Shown piece by piece: positions 33,413-42,391 of a stretch of DNA of 64,000 nucleotides. The position numbers and the translations under genes were made by a program. Position 1 is the stretch's first letter; every line of letters starts with the position of its first letter. The notes under the pieces were generated by a model. It was not told the DNA's origin, did no database searches, and was given only the letters and a program-made list of their open reading frames with translations. Source of the DNA: a virus. The stretch lies in the IMG/VR virus record IMGVR_UViG_3300027762_000003, positions 16,028 through 80,027 of that record. One strand, 5' to 3'.

Positions 33413-34576
33413 ATGGACTACGATATCCACGATCGCCGTCACGTCACTTATCACTGTGTATTCGATCTGCTCTCCCCCTTGAGCCACATTGGGGAAACTC
33501 TCGGTGGTAGCAATATCACCGTACTTAAACAAGCCAAACGCATCGCCATTGATGGGAGGGAGCGATCTCACTTCGTTTTTTCTTCCAACGCATTCAGAAA
33601 CGCCATATTTAGACGCAAGGGATTTGGATTTACCCTTGACGGATTAGGCGTGCAAGTTGACCCCACCACCCATCACACCCTTTTTGCAGGAGGGCGGATC
33701 GACTCCGGGACAGTTGCCAATATCGAGCTTGAAGACCAGTTTCGGCGCTGGCTTCCTGGCTTATCCGTACTCGGAACCGCCAAACCTAAAGACATGGGAG
33801 GGGAGAAAGGCTCCCAGATGATTAGTGGGCGGCTATCCGTAGGTGATGCTGTTCTTGTTTGTTACGAAACTATTAATTACATTTATCAGCAAGCGCCTGG
33901 ATTGATTCCCTATTCAATTTACTCATCCGTCAAGCGGATTATGGAGGCAAGGGAGGCGATCACTGCCGATATTTTTTCGCAACCGTCTCCAGAGGCGAGC
34001 GCTGCTTATGAGAAAGCACTGGAGGAGGAGCTACCCAAAATCAAGCAGCACTTGAAATCCTCTACTGCGTGCATTTCCACTAATCGCTTCTATCGCCGCG
34101 ATAGCGAGAGTGATCCTGATTTAGTGAAATACCTGAAAGCGCCTGAGCAGAAACTCATCGGCACTATCCCCGGACTTACGGAGGAAAAAAAGAAGCCGGT
34201 AGCAGAGAAACAGGAGTCTCGATTCATGGGAGACGACCACTTGATTGCTCCAGGCAACCAACTCTATAGCCGGATGGACATGCACGGCACGACTGTAGAG
34301 GAAGGATTTCTCTGTGCAGCGCTCCTAGAATTCGCCAAGCACCCTTATATAGGTGGTAAATCGAATCGAGGTAATGGGCACGTAAACTTGAGGATAAATT
34401 ACAAGGATCACACCATAGGGGAATCGGGAATATTGCTTTCGGTGGGAACCGACTACCAGCAATTAAGCGATCGCGCTCAAGAGAATTACCGTCGGTATTG
34501 TAATCATTTGGAGGAATTTAAGCACCATCTGGAATCCGCAGATTCTATGCCTAGACATCTTTTAGGAGGGAAATAA
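33413..34576 (+). CDS. csf2: Csf2, type IV Cas7-like backbone protein
   Basis: 387 residues. Cas7-type RAMP features: FDLLSPLSHIGETLGGSNIT near the start, a Ser/Asn-rich stretch FSSNAFRNAIFRR, RRWLPGLSVLGT, and GGKSNRGNGHVNL near the end as the glycine-rich loop. In type IV complexes several Csf2 copies form the RNA-binding filament. It sits in a compact row with csf3 and cysH. Family known from plasmids and phages. Recognition rests on these motifs and context; a profile search would settle it. Confidence 0.82.
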   Translation: MDYDIHDRRHVTYHCVFDLLSPLSHIGETLGGSNITVLKQAKRIAIDGRERSHFVFSSNAFRNAIFRRKGFGFTLDGLGVQVDPTTHHTLFAGGRIDSGTVANIELEDQFRRWLPGLSVLGTAKPKDMGGEKGSQMISGRLSVGDAVLVCYETINYIYQQAPGLIPYSIYSSVKRIMEAREAITADIFSQPSPEASAAYEKALEEELPKIKQHLKSSTACISTNRFYRRDSESDPDLVKYLKAPEQKLIGTIPGLTEEKKKPVAEKQESRFMGDDHLIAPGNQLYSRMDMHGTTVEEGFLCAALLEFAKHPYIGGKSNRGNGHVNLRINYKDHTIGESGILLSVGTDYQQLSDRAQENYRRYCNHLEEFKHHLESADSMPRHLLGGK

Positions 34577-34582
34577 ATAGAA

Positions 34583-35269
34583 ATGGAACCCATACAGATT
34601 ACCGCTTGGATGAGTAGCGCGATCGCGCTGCCCGACGATTGGTCGCCCGACTTGGTGGGCATAGTGATCGCTACCATATTTGATAAAGATCCTCGCCCTT
34701 TTCAAGAGGATTTATCCACACTTGAGGGGGTTCCCTTTGCTAAAACCGATTTAGGTTCCCCTCTACTTTGGTATTTTGCCTGCTCGTCCCCTTGCTACGA
34801 GCTACTTAGTGAAGAGGTGACCCGTTTCCGAAAACGCTGGGACGCTGATGACGGTCGGGTTAGCTGGGGTAAGCGCAAGCCCCAATTTAACGCATCGGAG
34901 GGGAGTGAGAAAAATTATGATCTCCCTCTTCCTCTCAGGGGAATGGAGCGGATCGATTGGTTCGCCATTGGAGATATCGGAGGCGCAGAGCGACTGCTCA
35001 AGCAAGTCACCCACCTAGGGAAAAAACGGAAAGGGGTTGTGGCGCGGTGGGTGGTGAAGGCAATCGCTCACGACTGGCATCTGTACCGCAACAACGAGCT
35101 AATGCGTCCTATCCCTATTAGCTGCAAGCGTCCCGAATGTCTTTCATACGGCATTCGGGATTGGGGATGGCGGCCCCCAATCTGGCTACCTAAGAATAAG
35201 GAGCGGTGTGCCATGCCGGTAATCACAGTAATCAAGCCATGGATGAACAATCAAGAGCAAGCTTTTTAG
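34583..35269 (+). CDS. csf3: Csf3, type IV Cas5-like protein
   Basis: 228 residues. Signs of Csf3: N-terminal beta-alpha region ITAWMSSAIALPDDWSPDLV, and near 150 THLGKKRKGVVARWVVKAIA followed by WHLYRNNELMRPIPIS, which matches the KKR...W...LMRPxP block of Csf3. In the complex it caps the RNA 5' end next to Csf2. It starts 6 bases after csf2 and its end overlaps cysH. Confidence 0.8.
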   Translation: MEPIQITAWMSSAIALPDDWSPDLVGIVIATIFDKDPRPFQEDLSTLEGVPFAKTDLGSPLLWYFACSSPCYELLSEEVTRFRKRWDADDGRVSWGKRKPQFNASEGSEKNYDLPLPLRGMERIDWFAIGDIGGAERLLKQVTHLGKKRKGVVARWVVKAIAHDWHLYRNNELMRPIPISCKRPECLSYGIRDWGWRPPIWLPKNKERCAMPVITVIKPWMNNQEQAF

Positions 35270-35931
35270 GATGGACTCAACTCCCTCGATTTAAGAAAAG
35301 AGTGGAGGAAGCCAAGCGAACCATCAATGAGGCACTGGCGATCGCTCCCTCCTATGTTGCGGTTAGTTGGGGAAAAGATAGCACCGTACTACTCCACCTG
35401 TGCCAACAAATCGATCCGAATATCAAGGCTATTTCACTAGGGAATCCGGATCGCTCTTTTTGTGGCTATGAGCAGGTAATTTCGGACTACTGCGATCGCT
35501 TCCCAACCAATCTCGAAACAATCGAAATAGAGGGAGATCACGTTCCCGACAAACTCAAGCAACTGCGACTGTGGGAGCGGTATCCTATGGCGATCGTAGG
35601 AGTACGGAAAGAGGAATCGCAATATCGCTCGATGGCTATTTCTCGTTATGGGCTGATCTACCAATTCACCAATGGCGAAAAGGAGGGAAGTTGGAGGTGC
35701 TTTCCTTTGGGATATTGGGGATGGCAAGATGTCTGGGGTTATATAGTGCAGCACGATTTACCTTATCTGAGTGCCTACGATCGCCAATCTTGGGAAAGGG
35801 GAAGGACGACTGACCATTTGAGTAAAAGCACTAAAAAGCGATGGCAGCGTACCCGATTAGAGGGATTAGCGTCCATCGCTCCTGAATACTATCAGTATTT
35901 GCTCAAGCAATACCCAGAAATGTTCAACTAG
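35239..35931 (+). CDS. cysH: CysH-like PP-loop ATPase of type IV-B locus
   Basis: 230 residues from ATG 35239 inside csf3; a GTG at 35206 is the other choice. PP-loop SWGKDSTVLLHL near the N-terminus, LGNPDRSFCGYEQVI, and IVGVRKEESQYR typical of the PAPS reductase/sulfotransferase-like family. The catalytic Cys of true PAPS reductases is not seen at the C-terminus. cysH-like genes are a known companion of type IV-B loci; their task is unknown, perhaps nucleic acid modification. Confidence 0.85.
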   Translation: MDEQSRASFLGWTQLPRFKKRVEEAKRTINEALAIAPSYVAVSWGKDSTVLLHLCQQIDPNIKAISLGNPDRSFCGYEQVISDYCDRFPTNLETIEIEGDHVPDKLKQLRLWERYPMAIVGVRKEESQYRSMAISRYGLIYQFTNGEKEGSWRCFPLGYWGWQDVWGYIVQHDLPYLSAYDRQSWERGRTTDHLSKSTKKRWQRTRLEGLASIAPEYYQYLLKQYPEMFN

Positions 35932-36256
35932 CTAGGACAAAATCGACCCCATTAGGGGTTACAATCCCATCCCCGTAGCTGACCGAAATAAACTCCAACC
36001 CTTCATGTCCAATATCGGAAAATCCATGAACTTGCCCGGATTCCTTATGGTAAAGATCCCCCTTCTTTATCTGGTGATTTTTGTCTCCATCAAACCAGAT
36101 CCCACTTCCTCTTAGGATTTGGATACTACAGGGTACTTCGTGACTATGGGGAGGGACTTCACCACCCTCTTCTATCCTCACCAGGAGGACTTGAGTATTG
36201 TAGCGATTGAAGATATTTTGAACGGTTGTTTTCTTGCACTCGTCAATCTCAAACAT
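35924..36256 (-). CDS. Cupin-fold protein inserted in the CRISPR locus
   Basis: 110 residues. Cupin pattern: EGGEVPPHSHEVPCSIQILR (metal His pair with Glu) and DLYHKESGQVHGFSDIG (second His motif). It is read against its neighbours, overlaps the end of cysH by 8 bases, and separates csf1 from the other csf genes. Function unknown; such cupins often bind small ligands or metals. Confidence 0.8.
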   Translation of the reverse strand: MFEIDECKKTTVQNIFNRYNTQVLLVRIEEGGEVPPHSHEVPCSIQILRGSGIWFDGDKNHQIKKGDLYHKESGQVHGFSDIGHEGLEFISVSYGDGIVTPNGVDFVLAS

Positions 36257-36293
36257 ACACTAATCCAATTTTGTTGACCCATCTATTTTAACC

Positions 36294-36968
36294 ATGAATT
36301 ACTGTTATCTGTGCGGGAAAGACGGAGATCGCCCATTAGATCTTCCCAAAACATTCACCGCCCATAACCTAGCCAAAAACCCCACGTCTGACGTACTCTG
36401 TGATCGCTGTTACGGGACGATTGCAGGTGACGAAAAACAGCTCTACTACTGGAACGAGAACAAGAATCCGCCTGCATGGTCAAAGTTATGGGGGCGATCG
36501 CTCTCCAGGCTTTACGTGGGAGAAGAACTGAGATCACCCATCATCGAAGGAGAGCGGGAAGGTACGGCGATCGTCCACTCTTTACCCACTCGTGTAGAAA
36601 TCCGGCAATGGCTCATCAATCCACCTGAGCCACCATTTACAATCGCCATCTCGGTTTCAGGGCAAAAGCATATTTTACCTTTTGCCCAAGAAGCGCATGA
36701 TAGAGAGCGGTTTCCGATTCGATTTGAGTTAACCTCTTTGGAGGTCAACCGCCAAGAATTCACTCGCCTACTCGCTAATTTTGAAATGCTTTACGACATG
36801 GGATTGACTAAAGCGGAAATCCTTAAAGGCAATTACAGTGTGTCACGAGTGGCGGCGATTCCTTATGCGGATTTCCTGAAAAGAGAGGAGGAGATCGCGC
36901 AGTACCGTGGCACTGACCTGCTAGAGTTGGCGGCGTTTGTAGCGCAAAAGGAAGGGGCGATCGAGTAG
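36294..36968 (+). CDS. csf1: Csf1, type IV zinc-finger protein (Cas8-like)
   Basis: 224 residues. The N-terminus CYLCGKDGDRP and VLCDRCYGTIA gives a CxxC...CxxC zinc finger as in Csf1. The middle has PPFTIAISVSGQKHILPFA, and a helical part follows (FEMLYDMGLTKAEILKGNYS). In type IV the protein is the large-subunit relative. It is usually first in the locus; here it is last, after the inverted cupin gene. Near its start TTGACC lies 14 bases before TAACC. Confidence 0.78.
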   Translation: MNYCYLCGKDGDRPLDLPKTFTAHNLAKNPTSDVLCDRCYGTIAGDEKQLYYWNENKNPPAWSKLWGRSLSRLYVGEELRSPIIEGEREGTAIVHSLPTRVEIRQWLINPPEPPFTIAISVSGQKHILPFAQEAHDRERFPIRFELTSLEVNRQEFTRLLANFEMLYDMGLTKAEILKGNYSVSRVAAIPYADFLKREEEIAQYRGTDLLELAAFVAQKEGAIE

Positions 36969-37018
36969 GGTAAAGGTGATCGTGGATTTGTTGTATAAAT
37001 CGATTTGATTAACGACTT

Positions 37019-37045
37019 AAACGCTAGTCGAAACCAGCGTTTTTT
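37019..37045 (+). terminator. Terminator after csf1
   Basis: AAACGCT, 10-base loop, AGCGTTT, then TTT. Ends the plus-strand run and lies just outside the primase stop. Confidence 0.75.
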
Positions 37046-37048
37046 GTG

Positions 37049-38938
37049 TTAAAAATTAGTAGATCTCAATAACTCCAGTTCCCTCTCGCGTTTCTTACCT
37101 TCAATTAACTGCTGACTAAAATACTCATACTCTTTTAAGTCGAGCTTGACATTGATTTTCGCTATCTGTTCAGTAGCGTATTGAATGCGCTTTTTGCAGA
37201 TCAATTTTTCCACAGTTAACACCGCTTTCTCGATTGAAAGAATAGGCTTTTGAATATCCGATAAGTGTTTTTCCTGTAGGCATAATAATCTGTGGTACTG
37301 CTCACCAGCCTCTATGTATTCCAGTTCACTTTGCAGCCTAGAGATTAAATCGGTAGAGTCTATGGGCAGGCTTTCTTGTAATTCCTTGATCTGATTCCAG
37401 AGCGCTTGATGGTGGGGATACTGGAACGAGAGACGACGATCTCTCACAACCCGCAAGAAATAATCACGCGCTTCAGGTGCGTGGAGGTAGATTCGCAAAA
37501 TCAGACTCTCGGCTTCAAGTAGTAACCGGTCTTCTGGGTTGGACTCGATTTTGATTTTCGGAATACTGGGATTACTTCTAGATTGGGGAATGTGGCGTAA
37601 GCGCTGCACTTGCCTTGCCAAGTCTGCGGTAATCAATTTGAGGCGATCGCTGTTACCCCGGCTTAGATACTCACTACAGACCCCAATATAATAATTCCGC
37701 ATAGTAGGGTCATCGATTTTGCTTAAGACTTTTACCCAAGCTTGCGCTACCTCTTGGAATTCGTGAGCAGAACCGAGATCCTTACCTTTCATGGTTTGCT
37801 CAATCTGCCAGTCAATCCAGAGGGAAGCTTTCTGCACCAGGTCTAAATAGGCTTGATTTCCTGAAGATTTCAGAAACTCATCAGCATCTTTACTTTGGGG
37901 GAGACTAAGAATGCGAAGTTGGATTTGCCCTTGATAGACTAGATCCGCAATCTCTGAAATAGCGCGCCCTGTGGCCGTGGTTCCTGCTTGGTCGGTATCA
38001 AAATTGAGGATGATTACCTTGGAGTACCGAGCCAACCTCTTGATTTGGGAGCTACTCAATGCAGTACCCAAAGACGCGACAGACTCGGAAACGCCGGAGG
38101 CATGGAGGGCAATCGCATCGAAGTAACCCTCGACCACAATAGTCCGATCCTGCTTGACGATCGCCTTCTTGGCTTTGTCGAGTCCAAACAGCAGATTCCC
38201 CTTTTCAAAGATGGGGGTTTCTGGAGAATTCAGATACTTTGGCTTTGCATCCCCTAACGCTCTTCCCCCGAAGCCCACAACCCGCCCCTGGATATCGCAA
38301 ATGGGAATCATTAGGCGATCGCGGAACCGGTCATAATAACCAGAGGATTTGCGCTTAATCACCAACCCCGCTTTCTCAACCACGCTTACCGGATATCCCT
38401 TGACCTCTACCAAGTGGCGATAGAGGTCTTGCCACTCATTTGGTGCATAGCCCAATCCGAATCCCTGGATCGTCTCCCTGGACAAACCTCGCTGTTCCTG
38501 TAGGTAAGTTAGCGCTTTTGTCGCGTTGGGTTGATGTAGGGCATGTTGGAAAAAGTTGGCGGCGATCGCCATAACCTCAAACAACTGTTCATTCAGGGAT
38601 AACTGTCGTTGAAACTCCTTACTGTCCTGATTATCCATTGTGCGGATGGGGACTTCGTAGCGTTTTGCCAGATCTAAGGCTACTTCCCCAAACGAGCGAC
38701 TATCCAACTGTTTCAGGAAGCTAATGGCATCCCCACCCGCGCCACAGCCGAAGCAGTGAAAAACCTGCTTAGTCGGGCTAACGGTAAAGCTTGGACTCCT
38801 TTCGTCATGGAACGGACACAACCCGGCAAACTCACGCCCCTGTTTCTTCAGTACCACCCGCTCCGAGATGATCTCGACAATATCAATCCGTTGCTTGATT
38901 TCTTCAATGGTGTCGGGGTGGAGTCTAGGGATATTCAT
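37049..38938 (-). CDS. dnaG: DNA primase
   Basis: 629 residues from ATG 38938 (MNIPRLHPDTIEEIKQRIDI); the earlier in-frame starts overlap the plus-strand leader and are unlikely. Makes RNA primers. CHC2 zinc finger at 41-65 (CPFHDERSPSF...HCFGCG), the RNA polymerase domain with RFRDRLMIPICDIQGRVVGF, and Toprim with VVEGYFDAI and NFDTDQAG. The C-terminal third is helical, as in the helicase-binding region. A bacterial-type primase in a phage goes with the viral clamp at 17181. Confidence 0.95.
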   Translation of the reverse strand: MNIPRLHPDTIEEIKQRIDIVEIISERVVLKKQGREFAGLCPFHDERSPSFTVSPTKQVFHCFGCGAGGDAISFLKQLDSRSFGEVALDLAKRYEVPIRTMDNQDSKEFQRQLSLNEQLFEVMAIAANFFQHALHQPNATKALTYLQEQRGLSRETIQGFGLGYAPNEWQDLYRHLVEVKGYPVSVVEKAGLVIKRKSSGYYDRFRDRLMIPICDIQGRVVGFGGRALGDAKPKYLNSPETPIFEKGNLLFGLDKAKKAIVKQDRTIVVEGYFDAIALHASGVSESVASLGTALSSSQIKRLARYSKVIILNFDTDQAGTTATGRAISEIADLVYQGQIQLRILSLPQSKDADEFLKSSGNQAYLDLVQKASLWIDWQIEQTMKGKDLGSAHEFQEVAQAWVKVLSKIDDPTMRNYYIGVCSEYLSRGNSDRLKLITADLARQVQRLRHIPQSRSNPSIPKIKIESNPEDRLLLEAESLILRIYLHAPEARDYFLRVVRDRRLSFQYPHHQALWNQIKELQESLPIDSTDLISRLQSELEYIEAGEQYHRLLCLQEKHLSDIQKPILSIEKAVLTVEKLICKKRIQYATEQIAKINVKLDLKEYEYFSQQLIEGKKRERELELLRSTNF

Positions 38939-38961
38939 GGGAAGTCCGGAGGGCGATCGGG

Positions 38962-39033
38962 TATAATATAGAAGTGCCCCCGCGATGTAATCAGCAACCG
39001 AGGGCGTGACCCATCTAGAACAAGTAGACAGGT
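38962..39033 (+). promoter_or_regulatory. Structured leader and promoter, copy C of four
   Basis: TATAAT (38962-38967), then a CCCCCG/CGAGGG-type hairpin with weaker inner pairing, then TGACCCA and hairpin TCTA-GAACAAG-TAGA before the ATG at 39034. Against copy D (CCTA-GAACAAG-TAGG) both arms of this last hairpin change together. Confidence 0.6.
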
Positions 39034-39177
39034 ATGAATAAGTTAAGATATTTTGACGGAATCCGCTATGGGGAATACCGCGATCTTGAGGTATTGGTTG
39101 GTCGTCTTTGGGGAGGGCGATCGGTAAATGTCCATAATGCCTACTCATGCCCGCCTATGTCGGTTTGTGTCCATTGA
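39034..39177 (+). pseudogene. Short frame behind leader C, remnant of a regulator gene
   Basis: 47 residues, MNKLRYFDGIRYGEYRDLEV at the start. The first residues resemble the BRO gene at 13837 (MNKLSVFDF) but the rest does not. With the same leader in front it is probably what remains of a BRO-type gene. Confidence 0.45.
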
Positions 39178-39235
39178 TATGTCCGTATGTATTTGGCGTG
39201 CGATAATGGACGCATTAATTTAGTTATTTAGCCTT

Positions 39236-39610
39236 ATGGCAAAAAAATCTAGGTTCACCAACACTCAGAAGAGAACTATCTTAGTTGAGTCTGTCGCTCT
39301 TGGTGATAGTGCTACGGCAAAAAAATATAATATAGACCCTAAGACACTGTTTCGATGGCGAAAAGAGATAGATCAAGAGGAGTTAGATAGAGCCATAGAA
39401 GAGGCTGGCCCATTTTCGACAGAATTCAACGAAACCCTCAAACTCTCCACTCAATTCCTGAATGAACTCCTGAAGAAGGCGATCGTTAATATCCAGAACA
39501 TGAATGACCAAGGGGAGTCCAGGGCGATCGCCGCCTACCATGGATTATTTAAGGCGTGTGCCGATCTTAATATCCTGAAAGAGTTAGAACGAGACTCAGA
39601 GGATGATTAG
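39236..39610 (+). CDS. Terminase small subunit candidate
   Basis: 124 residues. Helix-turn-helix region (VALGDSATAKKYNIDPKTLF, RWRKEID) then a coiled coil. Its last 8 bases overlap the large terminase gene, the usual place for the small subunit, which picks the DNA packaging site. A promoter is not clear; GTCCATT and AATGGAC form an inverted pair upstream (39168-39212). Confidence 0.7.
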   Translation: MAKKSRFTNTQKRTILVESVALGDSATAKKYNIDPKTLFRWRKEIDQEELDRAIEEAGPFSTEFNETLKLSTQFLNELLKKAIVNIQNMNDQGESRAIAAYHGLFKACADLNILKELERDSEDD

Positions 39611-41093
39611 CATACAAGCCAGAATTAATGAAAAGCTTAATCGGAGGCGACAAAAACGCAGAGAAGGCAGGAGGTCACCACTAATTAAGCTTGAGCAAGC
39701 GATCTCCGACATCGATGGGCCAGTTGATTTCACACGCCAGATTCTTGGCATCAAGCTCTACCCCAAACAAGAAGAACTCTTAGCCGCGATCTGGCAACCT
39801 GGAGTTACCCACGTGGTGTTGTCACTCGGCAGACGTTCCGGTAAGACCACCATGGCGGCTATTTGTGCGGTTTATGCTGCAATCTGCTTGGGCGATCGCT
39901 ACCGTAAAGCGCTTGGTCTACGCTCCACGTTTAATATCCTCTGTATCGCCAACAAGGAGGCACAATCCAAAGTCGCGCTAGGGATGATTAGGGACTTAAT
40001 TCAGAAAGCGCCCCTACTCAAACCCTTAATCAAGCGCCAAGCAATGGAAACCCTAGAACTAACCAACGGGGCAATCTTTACGGCATCCCCCGCCTCATCT
40101 AGGGGTATCCGTGGGGAAGCATCACCCCTAATTATTTTCGATGAGTTGGCTCACTCCCTCGACACATCCGGAAACGCAGCCGGTGACCAACTCTATCAAG
40201 CGGTGGCTCCTGGCGCTGCTCAGTTCGGGAAGTACGCCAAGATTCTTATGCTTTCTACCCCATGGATTCAAGGGGGAATTTTTTGGGACTTCTATAACCA
40301 AGGGCAATCCCCCGATTACCCGTCCACGTTCTCTATTTCCTTGCCAACATGGGAAGTTAACCCCCATCTACCCTATGATGGGGAATTCCTCAAAGAAGAG
40401 CGCGATCGCGACCCATGGTCATTTAACATCGAGTACGGCGCTAACTTTGCCTCACCCGTAGGCGCTTTTCTCTCGTCTGATGACGTGGAAGCGTGCATAC
40501 TCAGAGAACATGCCAACCCCACCCCAACGAAGTCAGACCACTACTACACCCTTTCTCTTGACCCTGCTAAAGGTGGGCGGGATGAGTATGTAGCCTGCAT
40601 CCTCCACTGGGAAAAGGATGAGTGCATAGTCGATCGCTGGTATGTATTTGAGCCATCCGTCCAGGATGGTAAGCGGAAACTCGTAAGCGTGGAAGAAGTA
40701 GAGAATTGGATTATCGAGAGCGATCGCCGCTACCGGTTCCACAAGATTATCCTCGACCAGTACAACAGTCAAAGCACTATACAGAGCCTAAAGAAGCGCG
40801 GGTTACCTTGCCGTGAACTTCATTGGTCAGCCAAGTCGGTGACGGAAGCCTACACCAAACTAAGAAACCTGGTCATCTCTGGCAACCTAAACCTGTACCG
40901 GCACAAGAAGGCGATCGAACAGTTGAAGGGATTAATTGTGAGGTACAACAGCGTAGGCACAATGTCTATTAGCGGCGGTGACGGTGCGGGGGTTGACGAC
41001 TACTGCGCTGCTCTTGCCGGCGCTGTGTTGGTGAGTACGCCACCCAGACCGCCAGGGCGATCGGGTACGTTCTCGATGAGTATGTGGGGGTGA
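39603..41093 (+). CDS. terL: Terminase large subunit
   Basis: 496 residues. ATPase: Walker A LGRRSGKT (75-82), Walker B LIIFDE (176-181), motif C LMLSTPW. Nuclease: SLDPAKGG with D320, IILDQYN with D385, and GVDDYCAAL near the end. It cuts and pumps viral DNA into the head. Size is normal. It opens the plus-strand packaging and head region, though portal follows 4 kb later behind regulatory genes. Confidence 0.95.
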   Translation: MISIQARINEKLNRRRQKRREGRRSPLIKLEQAISDIDGPVDFTRQILGIKLYPKQEELLAAIWQPGVTHVVLSLGRRSGKTTMAAICAVYAAICLGDRYRKALGLRSTFNILCIANKEAQSKVALGMIRDLIQKAPLLKPLIKRQAMETLELTNGAIFTASPASSRGIRGEASPLIIFDELAHSLDTSGNAAGDQLYQAVAPGAAQFGKYAKILMLSTPWIQGGIFWDFYNQGQSPDYPSTFSISLPTWEVNPHLPYDGEFLKEERDRDPWSFNIEYGANFASPVGAFLSSDDVEACILREHANPTPTKSDHYYTLSLDPAKGGRDEYVACILHWEKDECIVDRWYVFEPSVQDGKRKLVSVEEVENWIIESDRRYRFHKIILDQYNSQSTIQSLKKRGLPCRELHWSAKSVTEAYTKLRNLVISGNLNLYRHKKAIEQLKGLIVRYNSVGTMSISGGDGAGVDDYCAALAGAVLVSTPPRPPGRSGTFSMSMWG

Positions 41094-41105
41094 CCCCACT
41101 ACTGC

Positions 41106-41828
41106 CTAGCAGCAAAGGTAGGAGAGAAATTGCCCTCCGTTACCTTCCCAGATTGTCGATTTGGCTCCTTCTAGGACAAGGTATCGGACTGTCCGGATCA
41201 TGGTTTCCCAGTCTTCTACCGGAAAGCTCATTAAAAGTCTTTCCTCTAACTTTAGCCGTCCTATAGAGTCCACCTCTACAGCCCCAAAGGGGACGTGACG
41301 TTTCCCCAATGGTATGTCTTCCCCACCGGCAGTTGCCAGGATTACCTTGGCTCCAGACCTTAGCTCAGGGGCGATCGCCTCGTAGTTGGCGTTTAGCCAG
41401 TGGGCGACATCCCCACTCATCAATCCATTGCTGGCAATTTCCGCCAGTAGGTCGGTAATCTCTAATCCATCCTTGGACTCTAACACCATGGACAACCGTC
41501 CATCGATTCGCGCGGTAGCGATCGCGTACCGGATACCGTAGGCAGCTTCACGGAGAGAGTCTCCACACCGGAAAAGCTTGTAGACCAAGTCGGTCACTCG
41601 CTCCATATCCGAATTTCGGACATCTACCAGGCTTAACCCGTAGCCTGCTAGGGCTTCTAGAGCCTGTGCCTTTAGCGCTGCTTTGGCGCTAAAGGATTTG
41701 AAGCTTACGAACCGCGCCCCAATCCCGGAGGCAACCACAAACCAGCAATTAGCCCATTTTTCTACCCGCTTGATAGCAGTGACCTCTACAGATAGGATGT
41801 TAGCGAATTGAGAGAAGAAGTTAAACAT
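41106..41828 (-). CDS. Hypothetical protein
   Basis: 240 residues. N-terminus MFNFFSQFANILSVEVTAIK, then a mixed alpha/beta sequence with LVDVRNSDMERVTDLVYKLF. No domain recognised. Single gene with its own consensus promoter at 41877-41905 and GAGG before the ATG. It lies antisense between terminase and portal. Confidence 0.65.
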   Translation of the reverse strand: MFNFFSQFANILSVEVTAIKRVEKWANCWFVVASGIGARFVSFKSFSAKAALKAQALEALAGYGLSLVDVRNSDMERVTDLVYKLFRCGDSLREAAYGIRYAIATARIDGRLSMVLESKDGLEITDLLAEIASNGLMSGDVAHWLNANYEAIAPELRSGAKVILATAGGEDIPLGKRHVPFGAVEVDSIGRLKLEERLLMSFPVEDWETMIRTVRYLVLEGAKSTIWEGNGGQFLSYLCC

Positions 41829-41876
41829 TGGGGAACCTCGTAGGATAAAGGGCTGTAGCCGTTTGGTTATATTTCT

Positions 41877-41905
41877 ATAATAGTATAATGTTTCGCTATT
41901 GTCAA
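41877..41905 (-). promoter_or_regulatory. Phage consensus promoter
   Basis: Minus: TTGACA (41900-41905), 17-base spacer ATAGCGAAACATT..., TATTAT (41877-41882). Confidence 0.88.
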
Positions 41906-41923
41906 GCAGTTTACCAAAAGAAA

Positions 41924-41944
41924 AACCCGGTAGTTAACCGGGTT
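41924..41944 (-). terminator. GTTAAC-loop terminator
   Basis: Minus: AACCCGG-TTAACTA-CCGGGTT plus TTTC. One of four near-identical hairpins with GTTAAC in or next to the loop (others 42698, 47405, 47716). Ends the gene at 41964. Confidence 0.8.
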
Positions 41945-41963
41945 TTGATTTAGCGAATTAAGA

Positions 41964-42305
41964 TCAAAGCTTGTTCCATTCCTTGGGGAAGAACCCAGGA
42001 TCTGCAATCATTGCTTGTCTATGTTCCTCGGCTTCTCTGCGTGCTTGTGGACTGTTCCAGTCAAATCCCTTCATAAAAGGGTTTTCCTTAACTTTGTAAG
42101 CGCGACAAAGATAGTCGTCATTGGGCGCGTGTTTCCTCACGAATTCGGTGCAGTCTTCCAGCTTTTCAACATAGAAAAGCGCGTCTTTGATCCCTTTAGG
42201 GGTTTTGGGGAACTCGTGAGTCTTGCCCGTCCGATCTTTTACGAACACTCGTTCGCCGACAGTCTTGATACATCCTTGTTTTACGTTGGGAGTTTTAGCA
42301 GCCAT
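41964..42305 (-). CDS. Hypothetical protein
   Basis: 113 residues, MAAKTPNVKQGCIKTVGERV; ends in an acidic/aromatic tail. No family recognised. Own promoter at 42338 and leader TATAGACAAAACAAAGAGGAC, terminator at 41924: a one-gene cassette. Confidence 0.65.
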   Translation of the reverse strand: MAAKTPNVKQGCIKTVGERVFVKDRTGKTHEFPKTPKGIKDALFYVEKLEDCTEFVRKHAPNDDYLCRAYKVKENPFMKGFDWNSPQARREAEEHRQAMIADPGFFPKEWNKL

Positions 42306-42337
42306 GATTTAGTCCTCTTTGTTTTGTCTATATCTAT

Positions 42338-42366
42338 ACAATAAGGGAATGTTTCGCTATTGTCAA
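42338..42366 (-). promoter_or_regulatory. Phage consensus promoter
   Basis: Minus: TTGACA (42361-42366), 17-base spacer ATAGCGAAACATT..., TATTGT (42338-42343). The first 13 spacer bases equal those at 41877. Confidence 0.88.
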
Positions 42367-42391
42367 GCAGTTCAGTAAATCAGATCTAGCA

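Noticed and set aside
38939-39148. N-terminal extension of the primase by 70 residues
   Set aside because: It overlaps leader C and the small plus-strand frame, and the shorter start gives the normal DnaG beginning.
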